A DNA stretch of 64,000 nt from Crystallibacter degradans (GTDB taxonomy: Bacteria; Actinomycetota; Actinomycetes; Actinomycetales; Micrococcaceae): NCBI RefSeq assembly GCF_012952295.1, contig NZ_JABBCH010000007.1:124001-188000 (forward strand), read 5' to 3'. This document shows positions 58,023 through 64,000 of this stretch, piece by piece. Within the stretch, counting starts at the first letter, position 1. Each line of letters starts with the position of its first letter. The notes below the pieces were generated by a model. It ran no database searches. It saw nothing but the letters and a program-made list of their open reading frames with translations, and was not told the origin of the DNA. The position numbers and the translations under genes were made by a program.

Positions 58023-59738
58023 ATGAGACATTCTGCACCATCCTCCGGCGGCGGGGAGGACGTCCGGCCTGTGCGGGCGGGCGCCGACCAGTTTAGTGGC
58101 AGCACGGCCGGAGCCTTCGCGGCGGTCTCGCTGGAACGTTTCCTGGACCGGCTGCCGGACACCCTGACGGTGGTCCACGACGGCCGGCCGGGCACCGCGG
58201 AACCGGCCCTGGTCCGGTGGGTGGAGCCAAGCGAGTTGGAAGACCCCGCACCGTATCTGCTGGAGGGCGAATTCGTCCTGACCGCCGGACTCCCGTTCCT
58301 CGACGACGGCGGGACCCCCGAGGCCGTAGATCGGTACATCGAACGGCTGGTGCAGGCGAAAGTCTGCGCCCTTGGTTTCGGCATCAGCCCCTATTTCAGC
58401 GACATCCCCCAGACCCTGGCCGAGGCCTGCCGCAAGCACTCCCTCACCCTGGTCGCCATTCCGGAAGAAGTCCCCTTTGCCGCGTTGGGGCTCGAATTCG
58501 CCCGGCTGCTGGAGGCGGAGAACCTCAGGGTGCTGCGCCTGCTCTCGGAGGCAAACAGGCAGCTGATGCGCGCGGTGCTGACCCCGCGGCCCGAGGCCGA
58601 GCTGCTGGAAGCGCTGGTGCGGAACGTGCCGGTGTGGGCAGTGCTGGTCGGCGCCAACCGGCGCGTCCGCTCCCGTGCCGTCCCCGCGCAACTGCAAGGC
58701 GGCGTGCCCGAGGCGGCGGAACTGGAACCGATGCTGGCCCGGCTCTTCGCCGGCAGCGGCCCGCGGGTCGAACTGGAAAGCTTTGACGCGCCCGGGGCCC
58801 GGCGGGTGGTGGGGTATCCGCTCCGCAGCACCCGGGACGCAAACCTAGGTGCCCTCGTCGTCGGTGCGGCCAGCCCGCTGGAACCGGTGGAGAAGAACAT
58901 AGTCGAGACCGCCGTCGGGCTGCTGGAAGCCTTGCTGCGTCAACGCACGGTCGGCTCGCTGGCACCCAGCCAACTCGCAACAGCACTGCTGCTGCACCCG
59001 GAAACAACGACGGCGGGATCCCGGCGCTCGCAGGCGGTCGGACGGCTGGTGGCGCAAAGTGTGTCCGCGCCGCGTCATGCCGAACTCCGCGTGGTGCAGG
59101 GCTTCCGGGCAGGCGGGCCGGCTCCGGAATCAACGGAAAAAGCGGGTGTTCCGTCCGGGACGGGCGGCGAGGATCCGGTCCGCGGACTGCTGCAATGGCG
59201 GCGGATCTTCGACACCAAGCTGGTGGAAAGCACCGACTACGGGTTCGCTGCCATCACCAGGGTGCGGGTGGACGACGCGGTGGTGGCGGAGGTGGAGAAG
59301 CTCGGCTGGCACCTTGTCATCTCCGATACGGCCGAACTGCCGGAGCTGCCCGAGGCCTACCGGCGGGCCACTTCACTGCGGCAGCAGGCACAGGTTGCCG
59401 GGCGCAGTGTCAGGGCGGACCAGCTCGAGTTCTCGGTCACCGGCCTGCTGGGACCGGAGGCCGGGTCGATGCTGTTCAACCGGAGCTTCAGCCCACTGCG
59501 GCAGCTGGAGCCGGAGCGCGCCTCCGCCCTGCTGGCGGTACTGCGGGCGTGGCTGGAAGCGAACGGCAGTTGGGATGGCTCGGCCAAGGCGCTGGGCCTG
59601 CACCGCAACAGTGTCCGGCGGCAGATCGGCCAGGTGGGGGAGCTGCTGGGGCGGGACCTGTCCGACGCGCAAACACGGGCCGAACTCCTGATCGCGCTGA
59701 ATTACAGCCCACCGGATCTGCTGCCTGGCCCGGAATAG
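58023..59738 (+). CDS. PucR-family transcriptional regulator
   Basis: 571 aa. N-terminal PucR-like domain (residues ~30-165: LDRLPDTLTVVHDGRPGTAEPALVRWVEPSELEDPAPYLLEGEFVLTAGL), a middle GGDEF-like/GAF-like part, and a C-terminal PucR helix-turn-helix (LRAWLEANGSWDGSAKALGLHRNSVRRQIGQVGELLGRDL). Diverges from the permease/amine oxidase operon across a 93-bp gap, so it is likely its activator. PucR proteins also regulate purine genes, but linkage here favours the amino acid operon. Confidence 0.88.
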   Translation: MRHSAPSSGGGEDVRPVRAGADQFSGSTAGAFAAVSLERFLDRLPDTLTVVHDGRPGTAEPALVRWVEPSELEDPAPYLLEGEFVLTAGLPFLDDGGTPEAVDRYIERLVQAKVCALGFGISPYFSDIPQTLAEACRKHSLTLVAIPEEVPFAALGLEFARLLEAENLRVLRLLSEANRQLMRAVLTPRPEAELLEALVRNVPVWAVLVGANRRVRSRAVPAQLQGGVPEAAELEPMLARLFAGSGPRVELESFDAPGARRVVGYPLRSTRDANLGALVVGAASPLEPVEKNIVETAVGLLEALLRQRTVGSLAPSQLATALLLHPETTTAGSRRSQAVGRLVAQSVSAPRHAELRVVQGFRAGGPAPESTEKAGVPSGTGGEDPVRGLLQWRRIFDTKLVESTDYGFAAITRVRVDDAVVAEVEKLGWHLVISDTAELPELPEAYRRATSLRQQAQVAGRSVRADQLEFSVTGLLGPEAGSMLFNRSFSPLRQLEPERASALLAVLRAWLEANGSWDGSAKALGLHRNSVRRQIGQVGELLGRDLSDAQTRAELLIALNYSPPDLLPGPE

Positions 59739-59870
59739 CTAGTTCTGATACCGGAAACCCTGGAAATTGCTGTGGACATCCAAGTCAAGGCTTGCGCAGG
59801 GCCGGAAGTCGGCGGGCGCTAGAAAACTGGGCAGTGGCGTGAATCTACCAGAGACGCTTGCTAGCACCTA

Positions 59871-59887
59871 GTTCTTTGTCAAAGAAC
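59871..59887. terminator. Palindrome GTTCTTTG-T-CAAAGAAC
   Basis: Perfect 8-bp arms with a single-base centre, followed by CATTTTCGG. The tiny centre argues against a classical RNA hairpin; it may be a protein-binding or recombination-type site rather than a terminator. Confidence 0.35.
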
Positions 59888-60091
59888 CATTTTCGGATAA
59901 TCGTGATCGTGGTTATATTCTCCTGCTCAGCAGCCCTGAGTCCATTGTTGCGAGTAACTCTTCAAAAAGCCGGTCCCACCACCCGGAAGCCCGGGATACG
60001 GCATAACCGTAGGAGACTCGTCAAACGGCGCTTTGCTGGAAGCTTGGAATCCTGTGCTATCGCGTCGGATGCAGTAGTCATCAATCGTAGA

Positions 60092-60115
60092 GTCATATGC
60101 GCCGTTATCGGCGTT
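60092..60115 (+). repeat. 24-bp dispersed repeat, copy 2
   Basis: GTCATATGCGCCGTTATC then GGCGTT; differs from the copy at 26914-26937 by one base. Here CGCCG-TTAT-CGGCG (60100-60113) is a perfect palindrome. Lies 19 bp from the end of the accessory operon. Confidence 0.5.
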
Positions 60116-60133
60116 TGGACGGCTCAATTCGAG

Positions 60134-61573
60134 CTAGAAGAGTGTGTCCCAGGCGATCGATTCCTCGGCTTTGCGTTTATGCGCGGCTTTCGCGCTGAGC
60201 GGTATCACGCGCTCGGACTCAGGCAGGTTTTTGACTATATCTGCGGCTCGTTCTGTTGCCCAGGGACTAGGTGAGTTGAGGTAGGCGCGAGTTGCCTCAG
60301 CAGATACCCAGCCCAGGTCGGTGAGGTGCTGAAGGAGGGCGTCTGCGATGATTTTCACTTCTGTGGCCCGGGTCCGCGGGACGCTGATGTCATGTTGTGG
60401 ATCGAGCAGTGTCAGGGGTTCTTCCCGGATGCGCACGACCCGGAAGTCTGCGTCCAAGAGCCGCTGTGTCTTCCTACGGTCTGGTTCTTCCTTGCCATTG
60501 TGAAAGAAAGACCCGTCGTACTCGATGGCAATCTTGAGGGATTTCATGAGGATGTCGACGGTATGGGGCCGGTTGTGGCCAAGATCCAGTCGCTCCTGTT
60601 TTACCGGGTCCACTTCCTGTGGAAAGACCGCGGCGAGTTCGCAGGCCAGGGCAATGTCCATCCGGGAGCGTTTGGACGGCGCGCAGTGTTTGCAGCCGTC
60701 GCGGTCGATGGCACGTGCACGGACCTGCGTTTGCCAGACATGTCTTGGGTCCACGGGGCAAATCCACCAGACGGGCTTGTTGCTTCCGATGCTGACGCCT
60801 GCGGGGGTCAGAGGCAGGTTTTTAGTAGGATGCCACTGCTTCGCCAGGGCCGGCCGCTGAAGGTCGAGCCGGTTCCGGTCGGAGGGGAGCTTGCCGTCGC
60901 AGTAGGGACAGCCGGCTCCGTCCGCGGGCCGGGAGCTAACTGCGGCTTTCCATCGATGGGTGGCGTCCTTTCGGCAGATCCAGGCCGCGGTGTAGTTGCT
61001 GCCTACCGTAACGTCCTCGGGATTTCGGTCATTGTCAGGGCTCCATTCCGAGGCCAGTATCGGATGCACTCCGGCGACACTGTTGGAGGCGTTGACTTTC
61101 TTCCCCGCACAGTATGGGCATCCCCTGCCGCGAAATCGTGCGGCGGGGGAGGCGGTGTAGTCGTGGGTGGGGTCTCGAGGGCAGGTCCACCACACTTCGT
61201 TGTTTGCCTGGGGAAGAACCTCGGACGGGGACAACCCGAGTTCGGAGCGGTTGCGTTTATGGTGCCAGGTAGTCATCAGGTCCGGTCGGGCCACGGCCAG
61301 GTTGTTCTCAGGCGTGGCCTTCATGCCTTTGCAGGCTGCGCAGCCATGGCCCCGCGTGCGGGTGTAGGGGGCCGCTTCCCAGGAGTGGCCCCTGTCGCAC
61401 AGCCACCAGATCTGCCGGTTGCTTCCCGGGGTGACCTGGGCAGGGGTCATCTTGTTTCTCGAATGATCCCATTGGGCGGCAATATCGGGATATAGGTGCT
61501 CCAGCGACCGGTGGCCTTCGTCACGGACCGGCTGTTGTCTTCTTCCGGTCCGGCGCCGGTCGTCGGGGCTCAT
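60134..61573 (-). CDS. Zinc-ribbon array protein with C-terminal Vsr/DUF559-like nuclease domain
   Basis: 479 aa. Four consecutive ~60-residue modules (about 30-81, 95-155, 170-225, 240-297), each with an IAxxW / GSNxxxWW start, a C-x(n)-H-x-W core (for example WWICPVDPRHVWQTQV) and a closing GCxYC or GCxxC pair, match the probable-zinc-ribbon repeat family. Residues ~303-420 resemble a PD-(D/E)XK nuclease of the Vsr/DUF559 type: VDILMKSLKIAIEYDGSFFH (Asp340, Glu351, Asp353), Lys368, then ADFRVVRIRE. ATG 61573 overlaps the NERD gene stop (ATGA); the longer open frame upstream is antisense-like and rejected. Confidence 0.8.
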   Translation of the reverse strand: MSPDDRRRTGRRQQPVRDEGHRSLEHLYPDIAAQWDHSRNKMTPAQVTPGSNRQIWWLCDRGHSWEAAPYTRTRGHGCAACKGMKATPENNLAVARPDLMTTWHHKRNRSELGLSPSEVLPQANNEVWWTCPRDPTHDYTASPAARFRGRGCPYCAGKKVNASNSVAGVHPILASEWSPDNDRNPEDVTVGSNYTAAWICRKDATHRWKAAVSSRPADGAGCPYCDGKLPSDRNRLDLQRPALAKQWHPTKNLPLTPAGVSIGSNKPVWWICPVDPRHVWQTQVRARAIDRDGCKHCAPSKRSRMDIALACELAAVFPQEVDPVKQERLDLGHNRPHTVDILMKSLKIAIEYDGSFFHNGKEEPDRRKTQRLLDADFRVVRIREEPLTLLDPQHDISVPRTRATEVKIIADALLQHLTDLGWVSAEATRAYLNSPSPWATERAADIVKNLPESERVIPLSAKAAHKRKAEESIAWDTLF

Positions 61574-62442
61574 GGAACAAGAATTGTTGGGATGAGGGTG
61601 GCAGCAGCGGGGATGAGAGCAGCAAGTATGGCACCCATGGCGGCCAAGGCGCCGAAAGCCCAGGCTGTGCGGCGGGCCCGGGCGGCGCTCACTTGCCTCT
61701 GCAGGTCGATGAAGCTGTTGCGCAGAGCGGCGGGGTTCCCGGGAACCGGCGGATTCCTGTGCCAAGTTTCCGGACGGCTGGCCGCTGCAACAATTTCGGC
61801 AATTTGTTCGGAAGTCAGGACCGGTTTGCGGCGGGTGAGCCAGCGCAAGAGCTGCCTTTCCGTCAGTACCCTTACAGCGGCGGGTTTTTCCCGGATAGTC
61901 AGTTTTTTGGCTCCGACAATGACCACAACCCCGGTGACCGGAACTGGTGTCGAGGTCACGGCAGCGAGAAGCTTTGCAGCTCGGGACGCCTCGTGCACTG
62001 CGTTGGATATGTGGCACTGTTTGCGGCCAGCGACCATGAAGGTGTTGCCCGCTACCCAAACGTTCTGGTTGGCGTGGTTCTTCGTGTTGAGCGTGAAGAC
62101 TCCTGCGGGTCCGATCAGCACGTGGTCAATGTCCGAGGATCCGGTGCCGACCGGAACGGCGTGCAGAACCGTCCAGTCCGCCCTGAGCGACGTGAGGATA
62201 TGTCCGATCCTGATTTCCCCTAGAGCACCCTGGTACCAGGGCAGGCTGTCGGGGCTGAGTGGATTGGCGCCGAAGATTCGCCCTAGCCGGGAGCGAGGCT
62301 GGACTCGGTTCTGTATGGCCAGCAGTTCGGTGATGACCGCATGCCCCGGTATTCGATTCTGCAGGCGGAGAGTTTGATCTTCAGCACTAATGGCGCTATC
62401 AGGGGCGGAGGATTCCAAGGCTGGGAGTTCATGGGACCGCAT
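61570..62442 (-). CDS. NERD-domain protein with C-terminal membrane segment
   Basis: 290 aa. NERD nuclease-related domain at ~70-185: GALGEIRIGHIL (Gly-Glu), SSDIDHVLIGPAGVFTLNTKNH (Asp104, Asp106; the usual Glu-x-Lys reads Asn-Thr-Lys at 119-121), VWVAGNTFMVAGRK. The C-terminal ~30 residues (TAWAFGALAAMGAILAALIPAAATLIP) form one transmembrane helix, so the domain is probably tethered to the membrane. ATGA overlap with the zinc-ribbon gene and a 10-bp gap from the OGG-fold gene show tight cotranscription. Confidence 0.85.
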   Translation of the reverse strand: MRSHELPALESSAPDSAISAEDQTLRLQNRIPGHAVITELLAIQNRVQPRSRLGRIFGANPLSPDSLPWYQGALGEIRIGHILTSLRADWTVLHAVPVGTGSSDIDHVLIGPAGVFTLNTKNHANQNVWVAGNTFMVAGRKQCHISNAVHEASRAAKLLAAVTSTPVPVTGVVVIVGAKKLTIREKPAAVRVLTERQLLRWLTRRKPVLTSEQIAEIVAAASRPETWHRNPPVPGNPAALRNSFIDLQRQVSAARARRTAWAFGALAAMGAILAALIPAAATLIPTILVP

Positions 62443-62452
62443 CGTCAGTGGG

Positions 62453-63148
62453 TTACTTTCCTGTGGCGAAAGCCCAGCGTTCGACTTCGTCTGCCCCGAC
62501 CGTTCGATCAGGGGTGGACAGGTCGTGAGCCCATGTCGTCAGGGTTTGGACGGCTGCGTCGTAGGTTCTGAACCCGTAGTTTGTGGTCTTTGGTTTAAAG
62601 ACGGGGAGTTGGGTTTCCCGATGCAGAGTTGTGAGGACACGCTTGTCGACGATGGGGCAGGTGTGGCCTATTTCTCCGCCCCCGGCGAAGTAAAGGTATT
62701 TGGTGAAGAAGTTCGGTCCGAGTGATTTGATGGCGTTGCCGCGGGGCTGGAATTTGAGGAAGGCTTCCCGCGGGTCGGAAACTGCAAGGCGTGCGGCATC
62801 GCGCAGCAACTGAGTTGTTCGTTGAGGTTCGGCTTCTATGGAGCGGATTCGGCGCGGGCTGTTGCGGTGGCTTGATCCGGTTCCCCACACGAGGGTGTGC
62901 CAGAACAGTCGAAGGGCTCCGGCTCCGGTCTCGTCGCGGTGTGCGTCGGCTGCCAGATCGAAGAGGAATGCTCGGCTGATCCTGTCCTTGGCGGTAGTTC
63001 CCTCAGAGCCGAAGACCGGGCTTCCGGGCAGGTGGGCAATGCGTTGGTTCCACCACTCGAGATTCAGCTCGAAGCCGTGGTTATCAATAGCATCGGCGCG
63101 GGTATGGGACTCGATCCAGCTTTTTAGGGACGGCGGCGTGGGCGGCAC
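62453..63148 (-). CDS. OGG-fold (8-oxoguanine DNA glycosylase-like) protein
   Basis: 231 aa. The core is a helix-hairpin-helix-like segment KSLGPNFFTKYLYFAGGG (141-158) followed by CPIVDKRVL (164-172); Lys150 and Asp168 fit the Lys/Asp pair of HhH-GPD glycosylases. NCBI-style naming for this group is 8-oxoguanine DNA glycosylase OGG fold protein. The GTG start at 63148 has a perfect AAGGAGGA site upstream and lies 16 bp after the ATPase stop; an in-frame upstream extension overlapping the ATPase gene is rejected. The N-terminal ~130 residues are unassigned. Such proteins occur beside ATPases in accessory, probably defensive, loci (inferred). Confidence 0.75.
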   Translation of the reverse strand: MPPTPPSLKSWIESHTRADAIDNHGFELNLEWWNQRIAHLPGSPVFGSEGTTAKDRISRAFLFDLAADAHRDETGAGALRLFWHTLVWGTGSSHRNSPRRIRSIEAEPQRTTQLLRDAARLAVSDPREAFLKFQPRGNAIKSLGPNFFTKYLYFAGGGEIGHTCPIVDKRVLTTLHRETQLPVFKPKTTNYGFRTYDAAVQTLTTWAHDLSTPDRTVGADEVERWAFATGK

Positions 63149-63164
63149 GGTATCTCCTCCTTGC

Positions 63165-64000
63165 TCATGCAATCGCAAGTTCCTCATCCTCCCGGGGTGC
63201 ATTGTCAACTAAGAGATGAGAATCGAGGCCGAGGGCTTCGCACATCTGCGTGAAGTGTTTGGCATCTTGATTCTGTATGAGTTCAAAAACCGCATGGAGT
63301 ATAAGCACGGCTTCTGGCCTATTTACGCCACGTGTTGTCTCCACTCGTTCCTGATGGGAATACTGATGTAGATAGTTGACCATCCGTTGACGAGTCAGAC
63401 CGTCATCCATCGCATCGATTGCCATCTGCATCTGTACCCTGAAGTCGCCCATTTGAGCGGGAAATTTGAAGCTGAGGAAGCCTTCTAAGAGACGGCGACA
63501 GACGTTCGGAAGGATGATGGCCGCATCCATTTCGTGCTCAATAGTTGGGCTTTCCCCGCATGAAATCAATGTGGTAGCAGCTCGCCAGAATAGATAGTGG
63601 TACTCGGAGCGGAGGCGAGTCCGAAGAGCTTTGTCCTCCCTGTCTTTATCCGATCCCCAGTCGCGCCAGGTAGGGACGCGGCGAGCGACTCCCACCTCGA
63701 CCTTTTTTGCCTGGGCCTGTAATTCGAGGATTTTGAAGCTTCGCCGCTGCTTTCTGACACCTTCCTTGAGCCGATCGAGTTGATTCGACCAAATCCTGAA
63801 AAGCTCAAAATTATGGGTCATCAGGAAGACCTGGCCACAATCGCGTGTGAGCTTTTGGCCGCAGCGACACCCAGGGGGAGCACCACACTCACAGACCGAA
63901 GGCTGGACCAATGCTGCCCACAGGAGGCTTGACGCGCCGATTGTGAAATTTTCGTCCAAGCTTGAGACAGGATCGTCGATAACGACAATCTGGTCGCGAA
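63165..64000 (-). CDS. AAA_13-type ATPase, C-terminal part (5' end outside window)
   Basis: Frame runs off the right edge; the visible ~278 residues begin RDQIVVIDDPVSSLDENFTIG, i.e. Walker B plus D-loop of an SMC/Rad50-like AAA_13 ATPase. QVFLMTHNFELFRIW is the H-loop His. Between them sits an unusual cysteine cluster (CECGAPPGCRCG...CG, six Cys). The C-terminal helical domain has the family's LPNVCRRLLEGFLSFKFP and NYLHQYSHQE. N-terminal P-loop, coiled coils and any effector domain lie beyond the window. First visible gene of the leftward operon. Confidence 0.8.
   Translation of the reverse strand, partial: RDQIVVIDDPVSSLDENFTIGASSLLWAALVQPSVCECGAPPGCRCGQKLTRDCGQVFLMTHNFELFRIWSNQLDRLKEGVRKQRRSFKILELQAQAKKVEVGVARRVPTWRDWGSDKDREDKALRTRLRSEYHYLFWRAATTLISCGESPTIEHEMDAAIILPNVCRRLLEGFLSFKFPAQMGDFRVQMQMAIDAMDDGLTRQRMVNYLHQYSHQERVETTRGVNRPEAVLILHAVFELIQNQDAKHFTQMCEALGLDSHLLVDNAPREDEELAIA

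Larger units (their letters stand above)
59739..60133. other. Boundary region before the accessory island
   Basis: 395 bp with no supported gene and lower GC than its surroundings in part. Contains a perfect palindrome (59871-59887) and the second copy of a 24-bp dispersed repeat (60092-60115). Marks the border between PucR and the leftward accessory operon. Confidence 0.5.

Noticed and set aside
63165-64000. Assignment of the ATPase as PrrC/RloC anticodon nuclease
   Set aside because: The visible C-terminal part shows no anticodon-nuclease residues I can support, and the N-terminus is outside the window.

Overview
The window is high-GC DNA (mostly 60-70 % G+C) from an actinobacterium. The uricase closely resembles the Arthrobacter globiformis enzyme, and the mycothiol-neighbourhood trio (phosphomutase / DUF3090 / SCO1664), the DUF4193 proteins and LldR-type control of lactate genes all point to Arthrobacter or another Micrococcaceae. 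I saw no rRNA, tRNA, CRISPR array, complete IS element or prophage structural gene.

Layout. (1) 1-4.1 kb: purine salvage/degradation block A: uricase (5' end cut by the window edge), an NCS2 purine permease and 8-oxoguanine deaminase. (2) 4.1-8.4 kb: a Rieske lipoprotein, a small integral membrane protein, then an MHS-type MFS transporter plus flavin reductase divergent from a GntR regulator. (3) 8.7-14.9 kb: lactate utilisation: LctP permease, an LldR-like GntR regulator and lutABC, tied together by a shared palindromic operator. (4) 14.9-18.7 kb: a small protein translationally coupled to the PEP synthase regulatory kinase/phosphorylase, then ppsA; with block 3 this makes a lactate -> pyruvate -> PEP gluconeogenic path. 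(5) 18.7-28.8 kb: housekeeping and miscellaneous genes: VOC protein, CGNR zinc finger, two DUF4193 copies flanking a YkvI-like transporter, gamma-glutamyltransferase, the phosphomutase/DUF3090/SCO1664 operon, a frameshifted AAA ATPase remnant and an acyltransferase-like membrane protein. (6) 28.9-33.5 kb: benzoylformate decarboxylase and an orphan SdhA-like flavoprotein, divergent from a LysR regulator.

(7) 33.5-54.0 kb: purine block B. Leftward operon: xdhC - FAD subunit - fused FeS/Mo xanthine dehydrogenase. Beside it lie an AzgA permease, guanine deaminase and an IclR regulator. Rightward: malic enzyme - malate synthase - DUF6986 - ureidoglycine aminohydrolase, then hyi - glxR - gcl - glxK - allB. 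Together these take guanine/xanthine through urate and allantoin to glyoxylate, and glyoxylate to malate/pyruvate or to glycerate phosphate. TTCCA-N5-TGGAA palindromes near the iclR and hyi promoters suggest one IclR-type regulator controls the block. Allantoate amidohydrolase and ureidoglycolate-processing genes are not in the window. (8) 54-59.7 kb: Bcp peroxiredoxin, flavin monoamine oxidase, amino acid permease and a divergent PucR regulator, probably an amino-acid/amine catabolic unit.

(9) 60.1-64.0 kb: a tightly packed leftward accessory operon: AAA_13-type ATPase (cut by the right edge), an OGG-fold glycosylase-like protein, a NERD protein with a C-terminal membrane segment, and a protein with four zinc-ribbon modules and a C-terminal Vsr/DUF559-like nuclease. 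I cannot match this set to a named system, and it is the best candidate for an undescribed, probably anti-mobile-element, system. A 24-bp sequence beside it recurs next to the broken ATPase at 27 kb.
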